DNA of 64,000 nt from Solibacillus silvestris (GCA_001586195.1 CP014609.1:3488501-3552500); one strand, 5' to 3'. Positions 35,521 through 43,748 are shown, numbered from the stretch's first letter. Numbers and translations are program-made. The notes: generated by a model from the letters alone, not told the origin.

Positions 35521-36234
35521 TCATTTTACACAATGAAATATAAACGACTTTGCCTGATTTGTAGCTGTTTGAAACGTAAAGTCTTCATAAGCGTTCACAG
35601 TTGTAAAGCCTGCCTTTTTAAGTGCGGATGAAATTTCCTCTAGGCTTCGAAAAATTAACTGGACCTTTGCTTCGTGCGTAATACCTGTATTAACATTTTT
35701 AATCTTTTCATAAAACGTAAAAACATTTCGATCTAACCCTTCATATTCATCCCAATACAGCAACAGGTCTAGGGTATAGATATCTTGAAGCTGGTCTACT
35801 GTCTCATCTTTTTGCCACTCTTCCCATGCTCTTGCTTGGGGGTTCCGTGCATCAAAAATAAATTGTCCGCCAGGCTTTAAAGCTGTAAATACATCCTGTA
35901 AAACATTACTCCAGCTCTCTTCTGTAATAAAAACCTGTGCCACATTCGCTGTCATGGTAACTGCATCATATGAATTAATTGTTAAGCTCTTACTATCACC
36001 AATGATCCATGAAACCAATTCAGCATTTTCCTTACTTTGAGCTCTATGAACGGCTTCTTCATTAGGGTCGATTCCAGTCACTTCATAGCCGGTCTTTGCC
36101 AGTTCAATCGTTACCCGCCCAGTACCGCAGCCTAGATCGGCAATTTTTTTAGCTTTTGATAATTGTAGAAGCTCCATAAAGTATTCATCTTCTTTTCCCC
36201 ATGTATGAAGCTGGTCGTAATAATAGGCAATCAT
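35521..36234 (-). CDS. class I SAM-dependent methyltransferase
   Basis: A 237-aa Methyltransf_11/25 type: IADLGCGTGRVTIELAKTGYEVTGIDPNEEAVHRAQ (SAM-binding motif I and post-I), SYDAVTMTANVAQVF and LKPGGQFIFDARNPQARAWEEW. The substrate is unknown. Its ATG overlaps the upstream small membrane protein stop by 4 bp (ATGA), indicating coupled translation. Confidence 0.88.
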   Translation of the reverse strand: MIAYYYDQLHTWGKEDEYFMELLQLSKAKKIADLGCGTGRVTIELAKTGYEVTGIDPNEEAVHRAQSKENAELVSWIIGDSKSLTINSYDAVTMTANVAQVFITEESWSNVLQDVFTALKPGGQFIFDARNPQARAWEEWQKDETVDQLQDIYTLDLLLYWDEYEGLDRNVFTFYEKIKNVNTGITHEAKVQLIFRSLEEISSALKKAGFTTVNAYEDFTFQTATNQAKSFIFHCVK

Positions 36235-36440
36235 TTAACTTCCCCTGCTTTCCTTTTGAGCATCCGTTCAGTTATTATTCCTACTGCTGCACCTACAAAG
36301 ATTGGCAGTAAAGCAATCTCCGTATATGAGAGGGAAATTTTAAAAATCAGAAAATCTAAGTTAGCTACATAACCGATAAAATATAAAACAGCTATTGTTG
36401 CAAAAGAGGCAAGTAATGGAATCCAAAATTCTTTTCCCAT
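36231..36440 (-). CDS. small membrane protein coupled to methyltransferase
   Basis: 69 aa, with two helices (WIPLLASFATIAVLYFIGYV; IALLPIFVGAAVGIITERML) and a basic end (KRKAGEVK). It is preceded by GGAGATG. It shares four bases with the methyltransferase gene. Function unknown. Confidence 0.68.
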   Translation of the reverse strand: MGKEFWIPLLASFATIAVLYFIGYVANLDFLIFKISLSYTEIALLPIFVGAAVGIITERMLKRKAGEVK

Positions 36441-36474
36441 CTTTTCATCTCCGTTCTATTCTTTTTACTGTCCA

Positions 36475-37398
36475 TTAGCTTTCACGTTGTAAATCGACCG
36501 AATTTAATTCTCTTCTATACCAGGTCGGTACAGGATTGTTCATGCCATCAAACCATTGCAAAACGTTTTTTGCCTGATTTTTCATTATATTTAAATCATG
36601 TTCACTGTAATTTGCAGCCCAAGGAATGGATGATAGCATATTACTGCTAATATAAAAAGCAAGAAGCGAGAAAAATTCCATCGGCGGTGTTCCGTTAAAA
36701 TATCCGTTAAGCTGCCCTGTAGCAAAAGATGGACTGGCAGTTGCACTCCATACAATCCGGTTAAATTCTTCCCACGGGTCTCCAAAATCACTGCGGTTAA
36801 AGTCAATTACATACAGCTCTTTCTGAGGAGAAATAACCATATTTCCAACATGGTAATCGCCATGATGGAAATTTTGCTCTCTGCCTTCAAGGAGGTGTCT
36901 GTTCTCTTCGATATATCGAATGATTTTATCGTCCCCCTCTATTTTCACATCACAATCCTGGTAAAGTCTGATTTTACTGTCTGCTTTACGGTTAAAGTGT
37001 GATCCCCAATCTTCCTGCTCTGCTGGTGCAGGAATACTGTGAATCTCTTTCAGTATTTGCCCTGATTTCACCCCTAGTGAATACTGTTCCACTTCTGTCA
37101 GGTTAGGTAATACTTTCTCCGCATCTTCACCGTCACACCATACGAAAATTGAGTAAACACTTTTACCGTTGTCACAAACTCCAAAATCGACAGGTCGTGA
37201 AACGGGCAAGCCCCGATCAGCTAAACGCTTTATGATTTCATATTCACTTTTCTTTTTATCATACTCCGCCATGTCACATATGCGCAGCAGCAATTTCCCA
37301 TTTGTAACTGTTTCAATATAGAACTTTTTATCATCCGACCAACCTTTATTGATTGCTTCAATTTTCTTGAAGGTATCGTAGTTTTTTATATCGAACAT
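36475..37398 (-). CDS. APH-family phosphotransferase
   Basis: A 307-aa aminoglycoside-phosphotransferase fold: N-lobe lysine segment GKLLLRICDM, YSIFVWCDGEDAEKVL, catalytic loop NFHHGDYHVGNMVI and metal-binding DFNRSDFGDPWEEFNRIVW. The family phosphorylates antibiotics or small metabolites; many chromosomal Bacillus members have no proven resistance role. It is first of a likely three-gene unit with the small membrane protein and methyltransferase. GGGGGGATTATCC precedes the ATG. Confidence 0.88.
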   Translation of the reverse strand: MFDIKNYDTFKKIEAINKGWSDDKKFYIETVTNGKLLLRICDMAEYDKKKSEYEIIKRLADRGLPVSRPVDFGVCDNGKSVYSIFVWCDGEDAEKVLPNLTEVEQYSLGVKSGQILKEIHSIPAPAEQEDWGSHFNRKADSKIRLYQDCDVKIEGDDKIIRYIEENRHLLEGREQNFHHGDYHVGNMVISPQKELYVIDFNRSDFGDPWEEFNRIVWSATASPSFATGQLNGYFNGTPPMEFFSLLAFYISSNMLSSIPWAANYSEHDLNIMKNQAKNVLQWFDGMNNPVPTWYRRELNSVDLQRES

Positions 37399-37499
37399 GG
37401 ATAATCCCCCCTTTTGCTAGTAATTGCTTCTAGTATTTTAACATATAATTGTACATAATTTTCCAAATAAAGTGAAGGCAATGTTCCAATATTAAAACT

Positions 37500-38213
37500 T
37501 TAAAGTAAGTGAAGATAATATCCGATTACTCCAAAACCTATAAGTGTACAGCATAAAATTTTGAATACGGATGAGTTATTGAGTGCCGGATATAAGATTT
37601 CCGATACGGTAACTATAAAGATCATCCCCATAGCAAAACTCATGAAGGCGGTGTTTAATAGCGGATGAACAATACTAAAAAAACTACCGATAAATACACC
37701 TAAAGCTACTGGCACCGATACGAGAAAGGAAATTAATAAAACTGTAAATATATTTAACCCTGCTAATATTAAAGGGATAAACAAAATTATTCCCTCGGGA
37801 ATACTATGAAATAAAAGTGTTTGTAGTAAAGCCTTTGTAAGAACAGGTTCTTGGTTGGCCCCTAATGTTATTCCAATCGGAAAATTGTGAACCGCGAAAC
37901 TAAGCATTAATAATAGGCCAGTACGAATATAGTATTTCTCTTTACTATAACTTTCCTTACCTTGTTTAAAGTGCGAACTACCATGCAGTACTGTGAATAC
38001 CATCATCCCTATAACAAATCCAATAATCGTACTTAACCAACCGCCTGATTCAATCGCTTCAGGAAGAATTTCAAAACTGATCAAGCCCAGAATAACTCCT
38101 GTACAAAGCGCATAAATAATATTTGCCCTTTGCTTGATTCCTTTAAAAAGCCATGCGATCATGCCACCAATGAATATGCCTGAAGAAGTCCATAAAAAGC
38201 CTAGTAACCACAT
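37500..38213 (-). CDS. ZIP-family metal transporter
   Basis: About 237 aa with eight helices; the metal-site motifs are AVHNFPIGITLGAN in helix IV and FHSIPEGIILFIPL in helix V. ZIP proteins take up Zn2+, Fe2+ or Mn2+ down gradient. The histidine loop between helices III and IV is short (HGSSHFKQGKES). ATG 38213 is chosen over an upstream GTG because AAAGGTG precedes it. Confidence 0.88.
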   Translation of the reverse strand: MWLLGFLWTSSGIFIGGMIAWLFKGIKQRANIIYALCTGVILGLISFEILPEAIESGGWLSTIIGFVIGMMVFTVLHGSSHFKQGKESYSKEKYYIRTGLLLMLSFAVHNFPIGITLGANQEPVLTKALLQTLLFHSIPEGIILFIPLILAGLNIFTVLLISFLVSVPVALGVFIGSFFSIVHPLLNTAFMSFAMGMIFIVTVSEILYPALNNSSVFKILCCTLIGFGVIGYYLHLL

Positions 38214-38280
38214 CGTTATCACCTTTCACTGAGTATAGTTAGTCGTATGGTTAATCTTCAGCATTTATGAAAATAAAAAA

Positions 38281-38318
38281 AACCGTATTTAAAGTATGAG
38301 TTTACTTTAAATACGGTT
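38281..38318. terminator. hairpin terminator downstream of ABC operon
   Basis: AACCGTATTTAAAGTA pairs with TACTTTAAATACGGTT with a T-run (TTTTTTTATTTT) on the minus strand, after the ATPase gene stop at 38332. Confidence 0.88.
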
Positions 38319-38331
38319 AAATATAATTTGA

Positions 38332-39009
38332 TTATCCTTCCAGAGTTAACAGCCCATCTTCCATACGATACACTTTATCGCAAAACTCTAGCATACGTTC
38401 GTCATGGGTTACCATGACAGCAGCTTTGTTGCGTTCTTTAACTTCTTTTCGGATTTGCTTTACGACTTCGAATGCACGCTTAGAATCTAAGCTTGCTGTC
38501 GGTTCATCAGCTAAAATGATATTTGAATTATTCACAAATGCGCGAGCGATCGCAACACGCTGACGTTCCCCACCAGATAACTCATTCGGGAATTTGTTGA
38601 ACTTGTCACCTAATCCTAATTCCGTTAGTAATGTTTTCGCAAATTTCGTATCTTCTGCTGATACTTTGCCTTTCATTTTACGTACTAGTAATAACTGATC
38701 TAACACCGTTAAATACGGAATTAAGTTTGATGTTTGTAAAATGAATCCAACATCTGTTAAACGAAAAGCCGATAAATCTTTTTCCTTCATCTTGCCGATA
38801 TTTGTACCATTAACAAGTACTTCACCTGTTGAAGGCTGAAGTAATGCCCCAGCAATCGATAAAAGCGTACTTTTCCCTGAACCTGATGGACCGATAATAG
38901 CGATGAACTCACCCGGGTTTACTGTAAGGGATACATTTTTAAGTGCATCCACTGTAGAGTCCCCTTCTTTAAATGATTTCGTTACATTTTTTAGTACTAA
39001 ACCTGTCAT
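38332..39009 (-). CDS. ABC transporter ATPase (MacB/HrtA-like)
   Basis: A 225-aa ATPase with Walker A GPSGSGKST, signature LSGGERQRVAIARA, Walker B IILADEPTASLD and H-loop VMVTHD. It belongs to the LolD/MacB group that couples to FtsX-like permeases. It directly abuts the permease gene upstream (no gap). The pair resembles staphylococcal HrtAB, which relieves haem toxicity; substrate here unknown. Confidence 0.9.
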   Translation of the reverse strand: MTGLVLKNVTKSFKEGDSTVDALKNVSLTVNPGEFIAIIGPSGSGKSTLLSIAGALLQPSTGEVLVNGTNIGKMKEKDLSAFRLTDVGFILQTSNLIPYLTVLDQLLLVRKMKGKVSAEDTKFAKTLLTELGLGDKFNKFPNELSGGERQRVAIARAFVNNSNIILADEPTASLDSKRAFEVVKQIRKEVKERNKAAVMVTHDERMLEFCDKVYRMEDGLLTLEG

Positions 39010-40122
39010 TTATTCCACTCTCCCAATCGCTGTTAAAGGATCAATTTTTGTTACTTGGCGAGCTGAAATAACAGAACCTAAAACAGATACAATTAATAAC
39101 ACAAGCGCGTATAAAAGAACCATTTTAAAATCTAAGTTAAACGGCATTCCCTCTGGAAAAACAAGAGCAGTTAAATACGTTAATACAATGCCGGCAATAA
39201 TGCTGATTAGTGATAACACGAATACTTGTGAAATAATCGATTTTTTAATAAAGCTATTTGATGCACCAATTGCTTTCATGACACCGAATTGCTGTGTTTT
39301 TTGCAAAATGAATACATAGAAGAATACCGCAATAATAACAGCTGAAATGATGAATAAGAAGGCAAGCATCATATAGATTGTTCCGCTTTCTTCTTTATAA
39401 CCCGGCATTCCCATTACGGCTTCTGATTTTGTAAAAGTTTCAATCTCATCATAGTTGTTTTCGATTTTATCAGCATCAATGTTTGCACCTTGTAAAGCAA
39501 CCATTGCTACTGGACTCTCTAAACCATTATCTGATCCTGGTGCTGCAAATGCATAGCTTTGCCAAACGTCTACGTTAACAAATACACTTGGTAAATGGTT
39601 AAACGTTTCACCTTTAGTAATGCCGACTACTGTTAATTCAATACTAGAGCTTGTTACTTCAATTGTATCGCCAATCTCGTAGCCCTTTTCTTGTAATGTT
39701 TCATCAATGATGACGCCCATTTTATCTTCTGCAGCCATTTGTTTACCTGCTACAACTTTTGGCTCGATAAATTTACCTGGTTCGATTCCAAGAAACGCTA
39801 CGTCTACTTTTTCTTTCGCATCAGGCGATTTCACGATAACAGTTGATTGTCCGAACTTCGCTGCCTCTTTGACACCAAATTGACCCTCAACATCATCGGC
39901 AATCGTACCTGTTACCTTCGTTTTCATCATTGTTGCAGCAGAGCCTTCTTCATAAATAAAAAGATCTCCGTCAATATTTTTCATCGTCGCTGCAGCTAAT
40001 GACGATAAGCCATTACCTAATCCTGATAAAATAAAAACAAGCCATGCGATAAGCATAATAATTGCGCCAATCATCATGAAACGTTTTTTCGCGTGTTTCA
40101 TTTCTTTGATTGCTAAAAACAT
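39010..40122 (-). CDS. FtsX-type ABC permease (HrtB/MacB-like)
   Basis: A 370-aa protein: first helix near 15-40 (FMMIGAIIMLIAWLVFILSGLGNG), a large extracytoplasmic domain (about 45-245), then three helices in the FtsX domain (IYMMLAFLFIISAVIIAVFFYVF; IISQVFVLSLISIIAGIVLTYL; MVLLYALVLLIVSVLGSVISARQVTKIDPLTAIGRVE). The short 4-helix form and start FLAIKEMKHAKKRF suggest HrtB-like export. GGAGGATTTACA precedes the ATG. Confidence 0.88.
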   Translation of the reverse strand: MFLAIKEMKHAKKRFMMIGAIIMLIAWLVFILSGLGNGLSSLAAATMKNIDGDLFIYEEGSAATMMKTKVTGTIADDVEGQFGVKEAAKFGQSTVIVKSPDAKEKVDVAFLGIEPGKFIEPKVVAGKQMAAEDKMGVIIDETLQEKGYEIGDTIEVTSSSIELTVVGITKGETFNHLPSVFVNVDVWQSYAFAAPGSDNGLESPVAMVALQGANIDADKIENNYDEIETFTKSEAVMGMPGYKEESGTIYMMLAFLFIISAVIIAVFFYVFILQKTQQFGVMKAIGASNSFIKKSIISQVFVLSLISIIAGIVLTYLTALVFPEGMPFNLDFKMVLLYALVLLIVSVLGSVISARQVTKIDPLTAIGRVE

Positions 40123-40397
40123 TGTAAATCCTCCTTAGTAATATATATCAACCGATCTTTTCAACTCTTCTAATTACTAGAAAATTGATCACCTCGAAAT
40201 AAATTATCCGCCTTTTAATAACTATATTCAAATATCAAATTCTCCATTTGAACATAAATTATAACTATTAAAAAATGGATAAATATAATTTTTTTCCATG
40301 TTGCTTTTATAGTATAGGCGCCGAATATGAACTTTATATAAACTTTTTAAAATTTTATTTGAAAAATTATGTAAGTAGGTTCGTTATATTAATATAT
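40123..40397. promoter_or_regulatory. upstream region of the ABC operon with large dyad
   Basis: This non-coding gap holds an imperfect inverted repeat at 40213-40273: TTTTAATA...TATTAAAA outside and TTCAAAT...ATTTGAA inside. It is the likely operator for the ABC operon, though no regulator gene is adjacent. A TATACT-like -10 on the minus strand lies near 40312-40317. Confidence 0.4.
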
Positions 40398-40429
40398 AAA
40401 AAACCGTTCGCTTATTTAATAGATAAGCG
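40398..40429 (-). terminator. distal half of the interrupted glmS terminator plus 5-bp target duplication
   Basis: On the minus strand this reads CGCTT-ATCTATTAAA-TAAGCGAACGGTTTTTT. Joined to CCGTTCGCTT at 48200-48209 it restores a perfect hairpin with 11-13 bp stem and T-run, which is the ancestral glmS terminator. The Tn7-like insertion splits it. The AAGCG at 40425-40429 is the 5-bp target duplication, matched at 48200-48204. Confidence 0.88.
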
Positions 40430-40578
40430 TGTGTAGAGATAATAAAATTGTTTAATTTTAGTCTCACAAAAGCAGAAACCACCTATCAACAAATTCGATA
40501 AGTGGTTTTAAAGTTCTTTAAAAATGTATTATAAATTATTTTTTACCCAAAAAAACAGATAATAAAGTTATTTAATTT
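40430..40578 (+). repeat. right-end TnsB-type binding sites
   Basis: Three related sites occur: AGATAATAAAATTGTTTAAT at about 40437-40456, GTTTTAAAGTTCTTTAAAAA at about 40505-40524 and AGATAATAAAGTTATTTAAT at 40557-40576. They share TAATAAAgTT.TTTAA with the left end. The innermost one touches the stop codon of the first cargo gene. Such spaced repeats are where TnsB binds in Tn7; no TnsB is encoded here. Confidence 0.75.
40476..40508 (-). terminator. hairpin inside the right end
   Basis: AAACCACCTATC pairs with GATAAGTGGTTT around AACAAATTC (one G-U type mismatch). It probably terminates the cargo transcript before the transposon boundary. Confidence 0.6.
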
Positions 40579-41241
40579 CTAACTATGTATTTCTTTGTGA
40601 TTACTCTTATTAATTTTTGTTACAGTAATAATCTGTTGGTTTCCAACATATTTTAGACCATTTTTATTTGCTGTCACTCTTTCAACAAAGAAAGTTTGAG
40701 GAATATGATATCCTAATTCTTCATCATATTTTATCCCTAGGTGTACCATTGCATTGTGATATTTATCGTAAAATAGAATTTCACAATTAATTCTTGTTGT
40801 ACCATCTTCAACTCTTTCTTGATCGAAAAGTACTCCTTTAGGTGCCTCAATAATCCTTGGTAATAAATAAAAGAATATATACTTATCTTTATTGCTATTA
40901 AATATACCTTTAGTAGCCTTCTCTCTCAAGCTAGTTAGAGTTATTGTTCCATTTAAAACATTTTGCCATCCCAATTCACTTTTAAAAGATTTTATTTCCT
41001 CTTTGTTCTTAACACGTTTCATAATTTTTTCAATAGCCAATAGATGACAAAAATTTTCCGTATCAAATCGCAATTCAATATTATAGGATTTTGGTTTTTC
41101 TTGAGAATTATCTACTATATTATAATGATAACCATAAGGGTTTAAATAAATTTTATAAAAATCTGCTAACAGAATCAAAGATATATCATTTATTCTTGGA
41201 TTGTTTTCTAAATCAAATAAATCTTGAATATTATTTATCAT
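40579..41241 (-). CDS. putative PBECR4-like RNase/toxin, partner of the upstream repeat RNA
   Basis: A 220-aa soluble protein. The central segment IELRFDTENFCHLLAIEKIMKR, then LTSLREKA, FFYLLPRI and the C-terminal GYHIPQTFFVERVTANKNGLKYVGNQQII recall by eye the PBECR4 group of the barnase-EndoU-colicin-RelE (BECR) RNase fold. The family call is tentative. Candidate catalytic residues are the His of CHLL, the Arg of LREKA and the His-Thr pair of YHIPQTFF. The ATG follows CTAGGAG. It lies right behind a strong promoter, three structured RNA repeats and a terminator hairpin, which is the type III toxin-antitoxin layout. A toxin role is inferred from context. Confidence 0.6.
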   Translation of the reverse strand: MINNIQDLFDLENNPRINDISLILLADFYKIYLNPYGYHYNIVDNSQEKPKSYNIELRFDTENFCHLLAIEKIMKRVKNKEEIKSFKSELGWQNVLNGTITLTSLREKATKGIFNSNKDKYIFFYLLPRIIEAPKGVLFDQERVEDGTTRINCEILFYDKYHNAMVHLGIKYDEELGYHIPQTFFVERVTANKNGLKYVGNQQIITVTKINKSNHKEIHS

Positions 41242-41270
41242 ATATAACTCCTAGATCATTTTTTATAAAA

Positions 41271-41302
41271 GAAAGCCTTGATTATAAATAATCAAGGCTT
41301 TC
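41271..41302 (-). terminator. perfect hairpin terminator between repeat RNA and toxin-like gene
   Basis: GAAAGCCTTGATTAT and ATAATCAAGGCTTTC are perfect 15-bp complements with a 2-base loop, followed on the minus strand by TTTTATAAAAAA. In type III toxin-antitoxin loci such a terminator sets the ratio of RNA antitoxin to toxin mRNA. Confidence 0.85.
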
Positions 41303-41321
41303 TAAATCGCAACTTTATTCA

Positions 41322-41353
41322 CGTCTCATATTTAAGCTCTCCGACGGGGAGAA
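41322..41353 (-). repeat. repeat RNA core, copy 1 (promoter-distal)
   Basis: Plus strand CGTCTCAT, a 8-base linker ATTTAAGC, then TCTCCGACGGGGAGAA. It belongs to a longer near-duplicate of copy 3 covering about 41311-41383, which includes the shared ATTCGAGAGTTG.ACCCGAAT tail. Confidence 0.85.
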
Positions 41354-41442
41354 TTCGAGAGTTGCACCCGAATGACTTTAAAGTCCCTACTATCTTATTC
41401 AACAATTAAGGAAATTATCCACATAATTAATATTAATTTTCG

Positions 41443-41474
41443 CGTCTCATTTTTTTATTCTCCGACGGGGAGAA
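41443..41474 (-). repeat. repeat RNA core, copy 2 (degenerate flanks)
   Basis: CGTCTCAT, linker TTTTTTAT, then TCTCCGACGGGGAGAA. Only the 32-base core is shared with the other copies; the flanks differ completely. This shows that selection acts on the core. Confidence 0.85.
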
Positions 41475-41532
41475 ACACACTGAATTTAATGGATAATAAT
41501 CCTTAAATCAAAGACTTTACAACTTTTATTCA

Positions 41533-41564
41533 CGTCTCATATTTAAAGTCTCCGACGGGGAGAA
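41533..41564 (-). repeat. repeat RNA core, copy 3 (promoter-proximal)
   Basis: CGTCTCAT, linker ATTTAAAG, then TCTCCGACGGGGAGAA. The extended copy spans about 41520-41592. An additional TTCGGG/CTCGAA stem can form 5' of the pseudoknot in copies 1 and 3. Confidence 0.85.
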
Positions 41565-41619
41565 TTCGAGAGTTGTACCCGAATGATCTTTAACGATCCA
41601 GAATTTCATTTACAATTAT

Positions 41620-41648
41620 ATAATAACACCTTCTAATCTCTTTATCAA
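41620..41648 (-). promoter_or_regulatory. strong sigma-A promoter for the repeat RNA
   Basis: On the minus strand TTGATA (41643-41648), exactly 17 bp, then TATTAT (41620-41625). It points into the three RNA repeats, with a start expected near 41613. Confidence 0.72.
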
Positions 41649-41790
41649 GAAATGAAATCTATATTACTAACTTATTCCAGTAAATAATCCTTAATAATAT
41701 TCCTTAGAGGAACCTAGCTCTAACAACTTATAGAAGATTATAATTAAAGAAATAACTAATCTAGTTTCGCCAACATCTTAAAATTTTTTA

Positions 41791-42957
41791 TTAGTTTTTA
41801 TTTCCAATCTTTAATTCATAAAAAGCTTTTCTTGCTTTCTGCCTTAGTATTCTTAAATTCTTCTCTTTCTGTACATTAGTTGTTAATATTAAATTTTCTA
41901 ATTCGCTTTTATCTAATTTTACACCTACTTTTTTGCTATACTCATGAAAAATTCTTTCTAAATACTCTTCTCTTTGTTTAATTTTTAAGTGCGCACACTC
42001 AAATACTAAATTAAATCTAGATCTAAGTTCAGGAGGTACTTTCTCAAGATACTCATTTTTGCTAAAATTCGAAGTAAAAATAATTATATAGCCATTTAAG
42101 TTATGAACATTTCCAACTGCATCATCAAATTTACCTTCTTCTAGCAATTGTAGAAAGAAGTTATGAATAGCACTATCTGCTTTCTCAAATTCATCTATAA
42201 TTAATACTCCTGCATTACTAACTTTTATTTTTCTCACTAAATCACTTTCTTCTTTGCTCCCTATATATCCCGGAGGACTTCCTATAAGTCCAGATAACGA
42301 ACTTTCACTTTTATAATTTGCTAAATTAATTTTAGCTACGCTGTTTATCTCATCCAAATATTTATGTAAAACTCTGCCGATTTCTGTTTTCCCTGTACCA
42401 GAAGGGCCTAATAAAAAAACAGATAATATTGGTTGATCTTCAATAATCATATTGAAATACTTGTAAGCTTCAAGTTCCCTTAATAATGTTTCTTTAAATG
42501 CTTCATGTCCTACTATATTCCGATTTAAATGCATTTTTAATTCATCAATTTTTATAGCATCATTAATTATTAATCTCTTACTATTATTAGAAATATCCTT
42601 TTCTTCTAATGTTTCTTCAAGGATATCTAAATCAACTTTTTCGCCCTTTACAAAATTAGGAATGGTATTTAATAGCTCTTCTAAATATTTTTCCTCAATA
42701 ATGAAATTCACATTCTTATCAACTATTAAATATATAATTTTTTCTAGAATGTAATTTATCGTATCATTGACTTTAGAAAGTTTGACTGCACTTGTTAAAT
42801 CAATATCAACTTCCGATTCAATCAAAAGATCATCAATCTCATTTTGATGGAGTTCAAGTAATGGTATTGTTAAAGTGTAAATCCCTTCCTCTTTTCTATT
42901 TTCTATATATTTCCTATAACTAATTTGAGAGTAATAATCAACTTTAACTGTAAACAC
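41791..42957 (-). CDS. ClpB/ClpA-like AAA+ ATPase (AAA_2), cargo
   Basis: About 388 aa. Roughly 140 N-terminal residues have no clear domain; then a Clp-type AAA+ module: VGHEAFKETLLREL, Walker A LLGPSGTGKTEIGR (near 187-194), pore loop GSPPGYIGS, Walker B VLIIDEFEKAD, sensor 1 FTSNF and arginine finger PPELRSRFNLVF. It lacks the Clp N-domains, the first AAA+ ring and the ClpP-binding loop I can recognise. This looks like a single-ring unfoldase or remodelling factor. A GTG at 42957 spaced 8 bases from AGGGG is preferred over a GTG at 42966. It follows the gene at 42969 within a few bases, so both act together, perhaps in phage defence (inference). Confidence 0.82.
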   Translation of the reverse strand: MFTVKVDYYSQISYRKYIENRKEEGIYTLTIPLLELHQNEIDDLLIESEVDIDLTSAVKLSKVNDTINYILEKIIYLIVDKNVNFIIEEKYLEELLNTIPNFVKGEKVDLDILEETLEEKDISNNSKRLIINDAIKIDELKMHLNRNIVGHEAFKETLLRELEAYKYFNMIIEDQPILSVFLLGPSGTGKTEIGRVLHKYLDEINSVAKINLANYKSESSLSGLIGSPPGYIGSKEESDLVRKIKVSNAGVLIIDEFEKADSAIHNFFLQLLEEGKFDDAVGNVHNLNGYIIIFTSNFSKNEYLEKVPPELRSRFNLVFECAHLKIKQREEYLERIFHEYSKKVGVKLDKSELENLILTTNVQKEKNLRILRQKARKAFYELKIGNKN

Positions 42958-42968
42958 TTTATACACCC

Positions 42969-43748
42969 CTACATATGAATCTTTTGAGTAATTGCAAGAA
43001 TATCGATATAGTGAAACTGTTCTATAACGTTAGTGTCTTCACCTGTTTGACTATCTATAATTTGATCTTCTTGAGTACCATTCCCTTTTAAATACGTGAA
43101 TGTATTTTTTAAATCACTTGAACTTTTAACTCCATTATATATGCCAATTAACGAGACTTTCCCCAAAAGTAGATCGTCAATAGTATAATTATTTTCAAAT
43201 TCATTATCTGCATTAGCTGGTATTTTTATTAGATAATTATCTTCACCTTTTTTCCCTATAAGTTGGTAAGAATAATCACTTAACATGGGCTTCATTACCT
43301 CTCCCAATGATATATCTTCATGAACAAATCTATCCAGTACTCCTTGCTTTACTAATTTGATTTGCCTAGTTTCTTCTTCGTTTACTAAACTTAAATTAAC
43401 ATCATCTATTAAAATCAGTTGTCCTTCTTGTGCATTACGAATATTTTTATCACTTAGCTTAACTTCATCAATTAAATCTTTTAAAACTACTGAATTAGTC
43501 ATTTTGATTTCTACGGTTTTTCTTAATTGGGAGCCTTTGGAATAATCATAGCTTATATTGGCTGTACCTTCATAAACCATAGCTAGCATACCCTTAATTT
43601 TTGCAGCTAACTTCAAACTATGATTACTATTACTTTGCGTTTCTTCACCAGTTATAACTTTATTATCTAATAACATCGCTATTTCAAATACTTTATTAAA
43701 ATTTATATAATACAAACAAAATAAATCACTTTTCTTCTTTCTAGTCAT
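42969..43748 (-). CDS. uncharacterised protein (DUF6414-like), partner of the AAA+ gene
   Basis: A 259-aa protein: LFCLYYINFNKVFEIAMLLDNKV at the start, a middle SVVLKDLIDEVK and ILIDDVNLSLVNEEETRQIKLVKQGVLDRF, then GEVMKPMLSDYSYQLIGKKGEDNYLIKIP and YTIDDLLLGKVSLIGIYNGVK. The sequence of an N-terminal YI.FNKV segment, a middle helical part and a strand-rich end reminds me of DUF6414 proteins, but I am not sure. No catalytic motif is visible. It is probably the substrate-recognition or sensor partner of the Clp-like ATPase. Confidence 0.65.
   Translation of the reverse strand: MTRKKKSDLFCLYYINFNKVFEIAMLLDNKVITGEETQSNSNHSLKLAAKIKGMLAMVYEGTANISYDYSKGSQLRKTVEIKMTNSVVLKDLIDEVKLSDKNIRNAQEGQLILIDDVNLSLVNEEETRQIKLVKQGVLDRFVHEDISLGEVMKPMLSDYSYQLIGKKGEDNYLIKIPANADNEFENNYTIDDLLLGKVSLIGIYNGVKSSSDLKNTFTYLKGNGTQEDQIIDSQTGEDTNVIEQFHYIDILAITQKIHM

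Larger units (their letters stand above)
41303..41612 (-). ncRNA. predicted structured repeat RNA (candidate RNA antitoxin)
   Basis: A roughly 310-nt transcript is expected from the promoter at 41620-41648 to the terminator at 41271-41302. It contains three 32-nt cores with no reading frame. In each core the minus-strand RNA forms a TCTCC/GGAGA stem with loop CCGTC, and the loop CGTC can pair with GACG 14-16 bases downstream, giving an H-type pseudoknot. Both pairing partners are invariant in all copies, while the linker varies. Pseudoknotted repeats are what ToxI-type antitoxin RNAs form. The function is inferred. Confidence 0.62.

Noticed and set aside
41322..41564. CRISPR array from three 32-bp repeats
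   Set aside because: Intervals between repeats are 89 and 58 bases, too uneven and long for spacers; longer flanking sequence is duplicated in two copies; no cas gene is in the element. The invariant blocks fit RNA folding better.
41791..42957. AAA+ gene as TnsC of the Tn7-like element
   Set aside because: The ATPase has Clp-type pore loop GYIG and FEKAD/arginine-finger features and not the TnsC/IstB type; it is also coupled to a different partner and placed downstream of tnsD.
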